Shown piece by piece: positions 1 to 7,911 of a stretch of DNA of 64,000 nucleotides. Below the pieces are notes generated by a model, which was not told where the DNA came from, did not search any database, and saw only the letters and a program-made list of their open reading frames with translations. The DNA is taken from the NCBI RefSeq assembly GCF_015624485.1, contig NZ_CP061378.1:3782001-3846000 (forward strand). Reading direction: 5' to 3'. Each line of letters begins with the position of its first letter. Position 1 is the first letter of the stretch. The DNA comes from Bradyrhizobium genosp. L (GTDB lineage: Bacteria > Pseudomonadota > Alphaproteobacteria > Rhizobiales > Xanthobacteraceae). Position numbers and translations under genes: made by a program.

Positions 1-894
1 AACTTCGGCGCGGGCGGCGCGGTTGCAGGGCCGAATGGTCTTGTCGTCAACCTGGCGTGCTGGGCCTCGTATTCCCAGATCGACGGCGACGGCGCGCCGT
101 GCGCGCTGAACAACTTCGGCTCCGGCAACATCACCGGCATTGCCGGGCGTCTGGAGCAGGGTCTGATCACGACCTATCTCTCGAATGCCGGCGTGACCAT
201 TCCGGCCGGCGTGCAGGCCTCGGCATTCACCGGCGGCGATTTCTGGGTGAAGAACAACGGCGCAGGTCAGGCACAGTCCGGTATGAAGGCCTACGCCAGC
301 TTCACTACCGGCCAGTTCACCTTCGCCGCTCCTGGTGCGCCCACGACCGCGAGTGCGACCTCGTCGTCGATCGCGACTGGTACGGCTGCGACCTTCACGG
401 GATCGATCTCCAACGACGTCCTGACCGTGACCGGGAGCGTCACCAATACGATCTATCCGGGCGCTATCTTGTCCGGCTCCGGCGTTGCGACGAACACGGT
501 CATCACCAGCCAGTTGTCGGGCGCGACCGGCGGTGCCGGCACGTATTCCCTGTCGATCCCCGAGCAGTCGGTTGCATCCGAATCCCTGACTGCCACCCCG
601 TATGTGCTCGACACCACCGGCGGCACGGTGACCGGGTCGATCGTGCAGGGGTCCGTGATTTCGTCCGCGGGCGGCACGGCAACCGGTACCGTCGTCGGCA
701 TGTCGGTCGCGACCGTCAATCAACCCGCCACGGGCAAGTATATCGTGGCTCCGGTCGCCAACATCGCGCCTGGTACCGTGACGTCCGGCACTATCGTCCT
801 CGCGTCGAATGTCGAGACGTCGTTCTATGCGGTGTCGTCGGCGCTCGCCGGCGAGAGCGTCAAGATCAGCAACAACCCGGGCGTGACCCACTAA
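1..894 (+). CDS. Phage structural protein (head decoration/cement type), 5' truncated
   Basis: The reading frame is open from base 1 to the TAA at 892-894, so the gene begins left of the window; 297 codons are visible. The N-terminal visible part is Gly/Asn/Ala-rich and resembles capsid cement proteins, and its place just upstream of the major capsid gene fits that role. It carries one copy (394-591) of the Gly/Thr/Val-rich module that recurs in four other virion proteins of this prophage. There is no internal start with a convincing ribosome site. The cement assignment is inference from position and composition; another head or scaffold-associated role is possible. Confidence 0.6.
   Translation, partial: NFGAGGAVAGPNGLVVNLACWASYSQIDGDGAPCALNNFGSGNITGIAGRLEQGLITTYLSNAGVTIPAGVQASAFTGGDFWVKNNGAGQAQSGMKAYASFTTGQFTFAAPGAPTTASATSSSIATGTAATFTGSISNDVLTVTGSVTNTIYPGAILSGSGVATNTVITSQLSGATGGAGTYSLSIPEQSVASESLTATPYVLDTTGGTVTGSIVQGSVISSAGGTATGTVVGMSVATVNQPATGKYIVAPVANIAPGTVTSGTIVLASNVETSFYAVSSALAGESVKISNNPGVTH
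394..591 (+). repeat. Virion module, copy A (in head protein)
   Basis: About 66 residues running from an FTGSI start through DVLTVTGSV, GSGVATNTVIT, GGAGTY and ASESLT. It shares its order of motifs with copies in the 4773, 5366, 6153 and 13559 genes. Similarity was judged by eye on the translations. Confidence 0.75.
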
Positions 895-899
895 CGGTC

Positions 900-1208
900 A
901 TGCCCTACGCTGTTGTCAGCCGGCTAACGCAAGGTCTCGCGATTGGCGCTCACGTCATTCGCGGGACCAACTACGATCGGTCCAAAGAGCGTCCCGACTA
1001 CCTCATTTACGGGTGGGCGCTCACCGAAAACATCCCGGACGCTGTCTGGGAGTCGTGGTTCGAGGCGAACAAGTCGGCTCCGTTCATCGTAAACAAGATG
1101 GTCTTCGGGTCCAAGGACCTGATGGAAGCTCGGCGGTTCGCCCATGGCCGCCTCGCGGGCATCGGCCTCGCCGACGGCGCGCCGCAAGGTGCGGTGAAGC
1201 CGACCTGA
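900..1208 (+). CDS. Small phage head protein, paralogue of the 2554 gene product
   Basis: This 102-residue protein starts at ATG 900, five bases after the preceding stop. Its middle (YGWALTENIPDAVWESWFEANK, then an IVNKMVF stretch) closely matches the protein encoded at 2554-3054 (GGYALTPN..., FMEKWMEANK, VKNNVIF). The two therefore look like diverged duplicates that flank the major capsid gene. The function is not known; location among head genes suggests a minor head or assembly protein. I do not recognise a named family. Confidence 0.7.
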   Translation: MPYAVVSRLTQGLAIGAHVIRGTNYDRSKERPDYLIYGWALTENIPDAVWESWFEANKSAPFIVNKMVFGSKDLMEARRFAHGRLAGIGLADGAPQGAVKPT

Positions 1209-1263
1209 CGATGACATTTGTTCGCGTCCGCGAACTCTGAGAGATAGCAGCGAAATTGTTCCC

Positions 1264-1339
1264 TTCATCGGCCCTTGGGTGATGCGAAAGCATCCCCTGC
1301 TTGCTGCGCCGGGCGTGGATGGCCCAAGGCGCCGATGAA
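1264..1339 (+). other. Long inverted repeat upstream of the capsid gene
   Basis: TTCATCGGCCCTTGGG (1264-1279) pairs with CCCAAGGCGCCGATGAA (1323-1339), broken only by a short GC bulge, around a 43-base loop. It sits in a 210-bp gene-free interval just before the major capsid gene. It could be a structured leader, a terminator without a U-tract, or a control element for high capsid expression. No protein is supported here. Confidence 0.5.
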
Positions 1340-1418
1340 GTCGAGCCAGAGTCCTCGCATCCACGGGGATTGAGACCTGCGCGGTGAGATTTTCATAAAC
1401 CTCATCGGAGCACTGAAG

Positions 1419-2513
1419 ATGAACCAGCAAGAAGCAGTATCGCTGTGGAATGAGCACAAGGCTGCTCTTGCCCTGCGCGGCGTGACCATGGATTCCGTCC
1501 GTTCGTACCTGCCGGATGAATTCCGCCATGACTTCGGCATGGCGATGGACGCGCAGCCCGCGCTGTCGACGACTGATCCGAACTCGGCGGTCCCCGCGAT
1601 CTTCACCACCATGGTCGACCCCAAGGTGTTTAAGGCGCTGTTCGCGCCGAACAAGGCTGCCGTCATCCTCGGCGAGGAGCGCCGCGGCACTTGGGTCGAC
1701 GACACCATCATGCTGCCGGTGACGGAGGCGGTCGGCGAGGTCTCGAGCTACGGCGACTACGCCGAGAGCGGCACCGTCAATTCCAACATGAACTGGCCCC
1801 AGCGCCAGTCGTACCTGTTCCAGGTGATCAAGCAGTACGGCGAGCGCGAATTGGAGCGCGCCGGCGTCGCGCGGATCAACTGGGTCGCAGAGTTGGATTA
1901 TTCGGCCGCGCTGATGCTGAACAAGTTCTCCAACTTGACCTATTTCTTCGGCGTGAATGGCCTGCAGAACTATGGGCTGCTCAACGACCCGCATCTCAAT
2001 GCATCGCTGACGCCGGCGACGAAGAGCTACGGTGGAACCACCTGGTACAATTCATCCGGCCAGATCGCTGCGACGGCGAACGAGATCTATGCCGACATCG
2101 AGAACACGTTCGTCCAACTCGTCGCGCAGACGGCAGGCATGGTGGATCGGGAGACGCGCATGGTGCTCGCAATGTCGCCCCAGTCGGAAGCGGCGCTGAC
2201 CACCACCAACTCGTTCAACGTCAACGTCTCCGATCTCCTGAAGAAGAACTTCCCGAACCTGCGCGTCGAGAATGCCGTGCAATACGGTGTCCTGTCGGCG
2301 ACCAACCCGCAGGGCATCGCGGGCGGCAACTTCATGCAGCTGATCGCCGAGGAGATCGAGGGCCAGGAAACCGGCTACTGCGGCTTCAACGAGAAGATGC
2401 GTGCGCATAAGCTGATTCCGAAAACCTCCTCCTATGTGCAGAAGGTCTCGGCCGGCACGTGGGGCGCGATTCTTCGGCAGACCAACACGATCGCATCGAT
2501 GTTGGGAATTTAA
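1419..2513 (+). CDS. Major capsid protein (DUF2184-type)
   Basis: This 364-residue protein forms the shell of the phage head. Its length, position between head minor proteins and head-completion genes, and features such as the N-terminal DEFRHDFGMAMDAQP stretch, the central YGDYAESG region and the C-terminal VSAGTWGAILRQTNT match what I recall of the DUF2184 capsid family (HK97 fold). The start at 1419 has a GGAG ribosome site at 1407-1410. A 210-bp leader with a long inverted repeat precedes it, consistent with separate control of this abundant protein. There is no N-terminal prodomain of obvious delta type. Confidence in the capsid role is high; the family name is from memory. Confidence 0.87.
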   Translation: MNQQEAVSLWNEHKAALALRGVTMDSVRSYLPDEFRHDFGMAMDAQPALSTTDPNSAVPAIFTTMVDPKVFKALFAPNKAAVILGEERRGTWVDDTIMLPVTEAVGEVSSYGDYAESGTVNSNMNWPQRQSYLFQVIKQYGERELERAGVARINWVAELDYSAALMLNKFSNLTYFFGVNGLQNYGLLNDPHLNASLTPATKSYGGTTWYNSSGQIAATANEIYADIENTFVQLVAQTAGMVDRETRMVLAMSPQSEAALTTTNSFNVNVSDLLKKNFPNLRVENAVQYGVLSATNPQGIAGGNFMQLIAEEIEGQETGYCGFNEKMRAHKLIPKTSSYVQKVSAGTWGAILRQTNTIASMLGI

Positions 2514-2553
2514 CTTAGACCATTCGCCTAAACCGAACGAAAGGGAATCGCGC

Positions 2554-3054
2554 ATGTCTGGCGCTGGAGACACTGTGACCGTTGCGTGCAAGCATCCTCC
2601 CGGATTGCTGCTGGTGCTGTACGGACGCGATGAAGATCATTACGAAGCCGCACCGGGCGGCGGCCGCATGCTCAAATTGGAATCGCGCGCGGTCGCACTT
2701 TCCGATCCGATCAAGATCAACGGACCGGCCGTACCGTTCGGTGCGACTCCGCCGTTCGTCATCGCGGGCGGCTACGCGCTCACGCCGAATGTGCCCGGAG
2801 ACTTCATGGAAAAGTGGATGGAGGCCAACAAGGACTCACCAATGGTGAAGAACAATGTGATCTTCGTCCAGAAGAGCGACGCGGCTGCACAGAAGCAGGC
2901 GAAGGAGCAGAAGGAAGTCCAGTCTGGACTGGAGCGGCTTGACGTCAGGATGGTGCGCAAGGGTGAGCGCATGGTCCCCCGCGACCCCCGCTGGCCGAAG
3001 AGCGTCAATCCGAACCTGTCCGTCGTCGCCACCGACACCCGCGACGTCGCGTAA
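2554..3054 (+). CDS. Phage head protein, paralogue of the 900 gene product
   Basis: A 166-residue protein starting at ATG 2554 with an AAGGGAA ribosome site upstream. Residues around 70-105 (GGYALTPNVPG, MEKWMEANKDSP, VKNNVIFV) match the 102-residue protein encoded before the capsid gene. The remaining C-terminal part is Lys/Gln-rich, then basic and Pro-rich. It sits immediately after the major capsid gene, so a role in head assembly or maturation is likely, but no catalytic motif is visible and no named family is recognised. Confidence 0.75.
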   Translation: MSGAGDTVTVACKHPPGLLLVLYGRDEDHYEAAPGGGRMLKLESRAVALSDPIKINGPAVPFGATPPFVIAGGYALTPNVPGDFMEKWMEANKDSPMVKNNVIFVQKSDAAAQKQAKEQKEVQSGLERLDVRMVRKGERMVPRDPRWPKSVNPNLSVVATDTRDVA

Positions 3055-3076
3055 CGCGTCACGTCACGCGTGACGC
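3055..3076 (+). other. Palindrome between head genes
   Basis: CGTCACG at 3062-3068 is followed directly by its complement CGTGACG (3069-3075), a perfect 14-bp palindrome. GCGTCAC at 3056-3062 can alternatively pair with 3070-3076. It lies in the 39-bp gap after the head paralogue. It may be a small RNA hairpin or protein site. There is no U-tract. Confidence 0.4.
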
Positions 3077-3093
3077 CCTGAAGAGGTGCGGCG

Positions 3094-3552
3094 ATGGGTG
3101 TAATCGTCCCGTTCGACTTCACGACATGGTCGGAGCTGTTTCCGGCCTTCGTGACCTCGACGCCACAGTTCACGGCGTTGACCGAGCCGCAGGTCGTCAA
3201 CCTGATCCTGCCGATCGCCGAGCAGTACAACCGGAACGATGGCGGCGGACCGGTCAACAATGCGGGCGTCCAGACGCAGCTATTGAACCTGATGGTCGCG
3301 CATGTCGCGCAGTTGATGTTCGGCTCCGCGACGCAGCCGCTGTCGCCGCTCGTCGGTCGCATCTCGAACGCGACCGAAGGTTCGGTCTCGGTTGCGACCG
3401 ACTTCCCGACCACGCCGGGCAATGCATGGTTCGTGCAGACCCAGTGGGGTGCGATGTGGTGGCAGATGGCGCTGCCGTATCGGCTCGGGCGCTACCGGGC
3501 CAAGATCACACCGCAGGTGCAGGCAATCAATGGGGCAAGGGGGTTCTGGTGA
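3094..3552 (+). CDS. Head-tail connector protein, DUF4054 type
   Basis: A 152-residue protein with an N-terminal FTTWSELFPAF region, a helix LNLMVAHVAQLMFG near residues 65-80, and a C-terminal GNAWFVQTQWGAMWWQM...PYR segment. These are hallmarks I associate with DUF4054, proteins found directly after the capsid gene in contractile-tailed phages and thought to form part of the head-to-tail connection. GAGG precedes the ATG. The next small gene overlaps its stop codon by four bases (GTGA). Confidence 0.8.
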   Translation: MGVIVPFDFTTWSELFPAFVTSTPQFTALTEPQVVNLILPIAEQYNRNDGGGPVNNAGVQTQLLNLMVAHVAQLMFGSATQPLSPLVGRISNATEGSVSVATDFPTTPGNAWFVQTQWGAMWWQMALPYRLGRYRAKITPQVQAINGARGFW

Positions 3553-3722
3553 TCGTTGATACGCTGAAAATTCGTCGCAGCGAAGTGATGCAGTCCTTGA
3601 CGCTCAGGGTCCGCGCGCAAGGCTTTGGCCGCGCATTTCGGGTTCGCGTCTGGATCGCCACGCGGCTCATCTCATTAGCTGGCAAGATTCTGGGCTGCCG
3701 GATGGACATCGAGATCAAGTAG
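3549..3722 (+). CDS. Small basic phage protein
   Basis: A 57-residue reading frame starting at GTG 3549 inside the stop of the DUF4054 gene (GTGA) and ending TAG immediately before the ATG of the gp10-like gene. The product is very basic with an amphipathic RVRVWIATRLISLAGKILG segment. The tight fit between two certain genes and the overlapping start favour a real gene. Function unknown; it could be a minor head-completion or regulatory protein. Confidence 0.55.
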   Translation: MIVDTLKIRRSEVMQSLTLRVRAQGFGRAFRVRVWIATRLISLAGKILGCRMDIEIK

Positions 3723-4169
3723 ATGGCCACCATGCGCGGCGGCGAGAAGCTGACGGCCGAGCTGCAGCGCATCGCCGACAACGTCCGCGGCAATGCGACG
3801 GTGAAGGTGGGTTTCCTGGAGAAGGCGACCTATCCGGACGGCACCCCGGTGGCGATGGTTGCGGCAATTCAGGAGTTCGGCGCGCCGAGCATCAATATTC
3901 CGCCGCGGCCGTTCTTCCGCAATATGATCGCGGACAAATCGTCGGAGTGGCCGAAGGCGGTCGGTGACCTCCTGAAATCGAACGACTTCGACGCCGAGCA
4001 GACCATGGGGCAGGCCGGCGAGGGCATTGCAGGGCAATTGCGCCAGAGCGTGGTCGACACCAATTCGCCGCCGAACGCAGCCTCGACCATCGAGCGCAAG
4101 GGCGCGAGCAAGCCGCTGGTTGATACCGGCCATATGCTGGCGTCGATCGATTACGAAGTGAAAACCTGA
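3723..4169 (+). CDS. Head-tail joining protein, HK97 gp10-like
   Basis: This 148-residue protein contains the VKVGFLEKATYPDGTPVAMVAAIQEFG block and the following PPRPFFRNMI motif, both typical of the HK97 gp10/neck-completion family. It likely sits at the head-tail interface. It begins directly after the stop of the 57-residue gene. The C-terminal LVDTGHMLASIDYEV segment is also typical of the family, supporting a full-length protein. Confidence 0.8.
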   Translation: MATMRGGEKLTAELQRIADNVRGNATVKVGFLEKATYPDGTPVAMVAAIQEFGAPSINIPPRPFFRNMIADKSSEWPKAVGDLLKSNDFDAEQTMGQAGEGIAGQLRQSVVDTNSPPNAASTIERKGASKPLVDTGHMLASIDYEVKT

Positions 4170-4229
4170 GTTCATCTTCAACGTAAAGCCAACCGCCCGC
4201 GTAACCGGGGCCTGAAGGAGCAATCGATC

Positions 4230-4769
4230 ATGGGTAATCGCGGCACTCTCTGGGACCCGCAGGTTGGCGACCGTCCGTTCAACATCGCGCTGACCAACAA
4301 CTACAGCGGCACCGTGAACCCGGGACCGACCAACGATTTCTCGCAGGGCTATCGGAAAGGCTCCGAGTGGATCAACACCACGACCGGCGAGATGTACAAA
4401 TGCGTCGACGACACCACCGGTGCCGCGGTCTGGGCGCTGATTACCGGCTTCAGCGGCAACACGCTCGCTGCAGGCCTTACCTCGGCGCCGACGGCGATCG
4501 TCGACACGATCTCGAACGTCACCACGGCGGATGCGACCCATATCGCGGTCATCCTGCCGACCGGCGTCAAGGGCGACCAGCGGCTTGTGAACAACAGCGG
4601 CGGCGCCAGCGCGCAGACCATGAGCGTGTATTGCCAGTCCGGCGACACGATCGACGGCGGTAGCGCCGGCGGCCACGTCACGCTGACGGTCGCGCACCGC
4701 GCCGCATGGTTCTACTGCGTGGCGCCGAACACCTGGATCAGCGCGCTGGTCGGCGCGGTCTCGACCTAA
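4230..4769 (+). CDS. Phage virion protein, possible decoration protein
   Basis: A 179-residue protein with a strong AAGGAG ribosome site before ATG 4230. It contains YRKGSEWINTTTGEMYKCVD (about residues 40-60), a beta-rich motif seen in many phage structural and fibre proteins, followed by a Gly/Ser/Thr-rich C-terminal half. It has no signal peptide or membrane segment. Its place among head-completion genes suggests a surface or decoration protein. I cannot name the family. Confidence 0.65.
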   Translation: MGNRGTLWDPQVGDRPFNIALTNNYSGTVNPGPTNDFSQGYRKGSEWINTTTGEMYKCVDDTTGAAVWALITGFSGNTLAAGLTSAPTAIVDTISNVTTADATHIAVILPTGVKGDQRLVNNSGGASAQTMSVYCQSGDTIDGGSAGGHVTLTVAHRAAWFYCVAPNTWISALVGAVST

Positions 4770-4772
4770 CCG

Positions 4773-5369
4773 GTGAACCTGCATTCAATCGTCGCGCCGA
4801 TCATCGGCGCGATCAATCCGCTCATCTTCGTCACGGTCCGCAAGAGCGTCGGGCCCGTGACGAACCCGGATTTCACCAAGACGCCGGGCTACGCGACGCC
4901 CGGCGGCTTGACCGCGAGCATCGCAGGCAATGTGCTTGATGTGACGGCGGTCGCATCGGGCTTGCTGCAGCCCGGCCAGACGCTTGCCGATACGTCCGGA
5001 AATCTCCAATCCAATACCCTGATCACGGCCCAGCTCACCGGCACGCCGGGCGGCATCGGGACCTATCAGGTCAGTGTCGCGCAGGACGTGGCCTCCGAGG
5101 CGATGACCACCGCGCTCGTGGTGCAGGCGCAGGTGCAGGCGCTGTCGGGGCGGGATCTTCGCCAGCTCGAAGGCCTCAACCTGCAGGGCACGCTGAAGTC
5201 GATCTATTTGAACGGCGACCTGGCCGGCGCGGTTCGTGTCTCGGTCAAGGGTGGCGATCTCGTCACCTTGCCGGATGGCTCGGTCTGGCTGGTCACGGTG
5301 GTGCCGGAGCCGTGGAATCTGACGGCAGGATGGACCCACGCCGTTCTCACCTTGCAGGACGGATCGTGA
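4773..5369 (+). CDS. Head-tail adaptor-like protein with inserted virion module
   Basis: A 198-residue protein starting at GTG 4773, three bases after the preceding stop. The N-terminus (LHSIVAPIIGAINPL) and C-terminus (VQALSGRDLRQLEGLNLQG, then YLNGDLAGAVRVSVKGGDL and PDGSVWLV) look like halves of one small adaptor-type protein that I recall in shorter form in other myophages. Between them, about residues 46-113, lies one copy of the repeated Gly/Thr/Val module, so this looks like a domain insertion into an older protein. The stop overlaps the GTG of the next gene (GTGA). Confidence 0.65.
   Translation: MNLHSIVAPIIGAINPLIFVTVRKSVGPVTNPDFTKTPGYATPGGLTASIAGNVLDVTAVASGLLQPGQTLADTSGNLQSNTLITAQLTGTPGGIGTYQVSVAQDVASEAMTTALVVQAQVQALSGRDLRQLEGLNLQGTLKSIYLNGDLAGAVRVSVKGGDLVTLPDGSVWLVTVVPEPWNLTAGWTHAVLTLQDGS
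4908..5111 (+). repeat. Virion module, copy B (in adaptor-like protein)
   Basis: About 68 residues: LTASIAGNVLDVTAV, SGLLQPGQTL, NTLITAQLTG, GGIGTYQVS, VASEAMT. Same motif order as copy A. Confidence 0.75.
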
Positions 5370-6109
5370 CGTCATCCATCACGCCGACGCAGTCGAACCT
5401 GACGCAGGCGATCGGTCAGTTCCTGATGGCGACGCTCGGGCTCTCGCCGGACCAGATCATCGTCGGCGAGGGCAACCGCGTCGCGGAGCCCGCCAGTCCG
5501 ATCTTTGTCGTGATCACCCCGATGCGGTCGGATCGGCTGGCGACCAACATCGACAGTTTCGCCGACGTCAAGTTCACCGGCGCGATCACGGGTACGACGC
5601 TCGACGTCACGAACGTGGCGTTCGGAACCATCGCGCTCGGCTCGATGCTGTTCGGCATCGACGTGCTGTCCGGGACCGTCATCACGGCGTTCGGAACGGG
5701 GTCGGGCGGGGTTGGGACCTACACCGTCTCGCAGGCGCAGAATGTCGGCAGCGAGACGCTGTCCGCCGGCACCAAGGCGCTTCTGCTGGAATCGCGCACC
5801 ACGGTGCAGCTGGATTTCCACAGCGCCGACCAGAGCGCGTCCGATCTTGCGCAGACAGCGGTCGCGACGCTGCGCGATGAATACGGTGTCGATTTTTTCG
5901 CGGCGCTGGATGCGCCGCTGAACCGGATCGCGCCGCTCTATGCGGATGATCCGCGACAGGCGCCGTTCATGAACGACCAGAGTCAGGTCGAATGGCGCTG
6001 GTCGCTCGATGCGGTGTTCCAGGTCAACCAAAGCGTCTCGGTTCCGCAGCAATTCGGCGACAGCCCGACGCTCACCACCATCGCCGTCCCCGAGCAGGTC
6101 GCTCTCTGA
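5366..6109 (+). CDS. Tail terminator-like protein (LIC_12616 type) with inserted module
   Basis: A 247-residue protein from GTG 5366, overlapping the previous stop. The N-terminal part (AIGQFLMATLGLSPDQIIVGEGNR...FVVITPMRSDRLATN) and the C-terminal part (TTVQLDFHSADQSASDLAQT, GVDFF, WRWSLDAVFQVNQSV) fit the LIC_12616/neck-terminator family that caps the tail tube before joining the head. The span around residues 70-132 is one copy of the repeated virion module, inserted between a strand and the helix-containing half. The following gene is the sheath, the usual order. Assignment is by pattern memory, not a search. Confidence 0.72.
   Translation: MTSSITPTQSNLTQAIGQFLMATLGLSPDQIIVGEGNRVAEPASPIFVVITPMRSDRLATNIDSFADVKFTGAITGTTLDVTNVAFGTIALGSMLFGIDVLSGTVITAFGTGSGGVGTYTVSQAQNVGSETLSAGTKALLLESRTTVQLDFHSADQSASDLAQTAVATLRDEYGVDFFAALDAPLNRIAPLYADDPRQAPFMNDQSQVEWRWSLDAVFQVNQSVSVPQQFGDSPTLTTIAVPEQVAL
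5573..5761 (+). repeat. Virion module, copy C (in tail terminator-like protein)
   Basis: About 63 residues: FTGAITGTTLDVTNV, GTIALGSMLFGIDVLSGTVIT, GGVGTYTVSQAQNVGSETL. Same motif order as copies A and B. Confidence 0.75.
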
Positions 6110-6152
6110 TCTTCACCCGGGGTATCCCGGTCTTTTCCAAGAGGGAAGTTGA

Positions 6153-7898
6153 ATGGGCACCATCGACGCGTCACAACTCGTCAGCGTTACGCCGAGCGTG
6201 CTGTCCGCCGGCGGCAGCGCCGTCGACATCGTCGGCATGATCCTGACGAACGGCACCCGTGTGCCGCTCGGCCAGGTCCTGGGCTTCCCGACGGCGGCGG
6301 CGGTCTCGAGCTATTTCGGGCCAAGCTCGAAAGAGGCGCAGATCGCGGGCGGCGGCGCCGGTCTCGGCAGCGGGTATTTCGGCGGGTTTGACAATTCCAA
6401 CAAAAAGCCTGCGATCATCTATTACACGCAGTACAACACGGCGGCGGTCAACGCCTGGCTGCGCGGCGGCAACGTGTCCTCGCTCACGGTCGCGCAGTTG
6501 CAGGCGATCAACGGCACGCTGTCGATCAATATCGACGGCTCGACGAAGTCCGGCAGCATCAACCTGTCCGCGGCGACGTCGTTCACCAATGCGGCGACCA
6601 TCATTGCCGACACGCTCGATATCGAAAGCCCGCAGGCCGGCTCCTTCACGGGCTCGATCACCGCGACCACGCTGACGGTCTCCGGCTCGGTCACCGGCAC
6701 GCCGCTTGCGATCGGCCAGTTCATTCATGGCGCCGGCGTCGCCTCTGGGACCTACCTGACCGCGGGCAGCGGCACGTCGTGGACGGTCAACAATTCGCAA
6801 TCGGTCGGCAGCGAGGCCATGACCTCGACCACGCCGGGCGTGGTGTTCGACAGCGTCTCGGGCGGCTTCCTGGTCACCAGCGCCACCACGGGCCCGACCT
6901 CGACCATTGCCTACGCGACGGGATCGACCGCCGCTTCGCTGAAGCTCGACCAGGCCGACGGTGCGGTGCTCTCGCAGGGTGCCAACGCGGCCGTCCCCGC
7001 AGCGTTCATGAACGCGCTGGTCGCCCAACAGAACAACTGGGCCACCTTCATGACCGGTTTCGATCCGGACGGCGGCAGCGGCAACACCGTGAAGCAGGCG
7101 TTCGCGGCTTGGAAGAATTCCAAGAACAACCGTTACGCCTATGTGTGCTGGGACAACGACATCACGCCGACGGAATCGGTCCCGGCAACGTCGAGCCTGG
7201 GCTATATTCTCGCCAACGACAACGATTCCGGCACCTACCTGCAGTATGAACCGTCCGATCTGAACCACGCAGCGTTCTTGTGCGGTACAGCGGCGTCAAT
7301 CGATTTCTCCGAGACCAACGGACGCATCAGCTTCGCCTATCGCTCGCAGGCGGGCCTCGTTGCCGGCGTGACCGATCCGACGGTTGCGATCAATCTCGCC
7401 GGCAACCCGCAGACCACCGGTCGCGGCAACGGCTACAATTTCTACGGTGCCTACGCCAACGCCAACCAGGACTTCGTCTGGGAGCAGCGCGGCTTCGTCA
7501 CCGGGCCGTTTGCGTGGTTCGACAGCTACATCAACCAGATTTGGTTCAACAGCCTGGCGCAGAGCGCACTGTTGCAACTGCTGAACACGGTGAAGTCGAT
7601 CCCGTATGGTCCGGTCGGGCAGTCGCTGATGGAGGCGGCGCTCGCCGATCCCATCGCGCAGGCGCTCAACTTCGGCATGTTCGGGCCCGGCACGCTGACC
7701 AATGCGGAGATCGCCGCGGTCAACGCGCAGGCCGGCGCCAGCATCGCAGGGGCTCTGCAGGTCAACGGCTACTATCTCCAGATTCTCGCCTCCGATCCGA
7801 CCGCGCGGCAGGGTCGCACCGGGCCGCCGGCGACGTTCTGGTATCTCGATCTCGGCGCCGTGCAGGCGATCAACCTCAACAGCGTCGCGCTGTCGTAA
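6153..7898 (+). CDS. Contractile tail sheath protein (DUF3383 type)
   Basis: This 581-residue protein forms the contractile sheath. Support comes from the N-terminal VSVTPSVLSAGG and GLGSGYFGGFD region, the central AFAAWKNSKNNRYAYVCWDND segment, and the C-terminal half with GRGNGYNFYGAYANANQDFVWEQRG and the FDSYINQIW stretch, all familiar from DUF3383 sheath proteins. It is followed by the tail tube gene, the normal order. Residues about 165-226 are an inserted copy of the repeated virion module, placed in the first third of the protein between the AATIIADTLDI helix and the TPGVVFDSVSGGFLVTS strands. This is unusual for a protein that must polymerise and contract. Start ATG 6153 has an AAGAGGGAAG ribosome site. 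Confidence 0.87.
   Translation: MGTIDASQLVSVTPSVLSAGGSAVDIVGMILTNGTRVPLGQVLGFPTAAAVSSYFGPSSKEAQIAGGGAGLGSGYFGGFDNSNKKPAIIYYTQYNTAAVNAWLRGGNVSSLTVAQLQAINGTLSINIDGSTKSGSINLSAATSFTNAATIIADTLDIESPQAGSFTGSITATTLTVSGSVTGTPLAIGQFIHGAGVASGTYLTAGSGTSWTVNNSQSVGSEAMTSTTPGVVFDSVSGGFLVTSATTGPTSTIAYATGSTAASLKLDQADGAVLSQGANAAVPAAFMNALVAQQNNWATFMTGFDPDGGSGNTVKQAFAAWKNSKNNRYAYVCWDNDITPTESVPATSSLGYILANDNDSGTYLQYEPSDLNHAAFLCGTAASIDFSETNGRISFAYRSQAGLVAGVTDPTVAINLAGNPQTTGRGNGYNFYGAYANANQDFVWEQRGFVTGPFAWFDSYINQIWFNSLAQSALLQLLNTVKSIPYGPVGQSLMEAALADPIAQALNFGMFGPGTLTNAEIAAVNAQAGASIAGALQVNGYYLQILASDPTARQGRTGPPATFWYLDLGAVQAINLNSVALS
6645..6830 (+). repeat. Virion module, copy D (inside tail sheath)
   Basis: About 62 residues: FTGSITATTLTVSGSV, LAIGQFIHGAGVASGTYLT, AGSGTSWTVNN, QSVGSEAMT. 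It is the variant subtype with SWTVNN in place of GTYTVS, shared with copy E. Confidence 0.75.
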
Positions 7899-7911
7899 CG
7901 GAGACGCATCG

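Noticed and set aside
57..1208. Long open frame spanning the head protein and the 102-residue gene
   Set aside because: Its first 280 residues are Arg/His-rich shadow of the real frame of the head protein. Only the part from 900 is coding.
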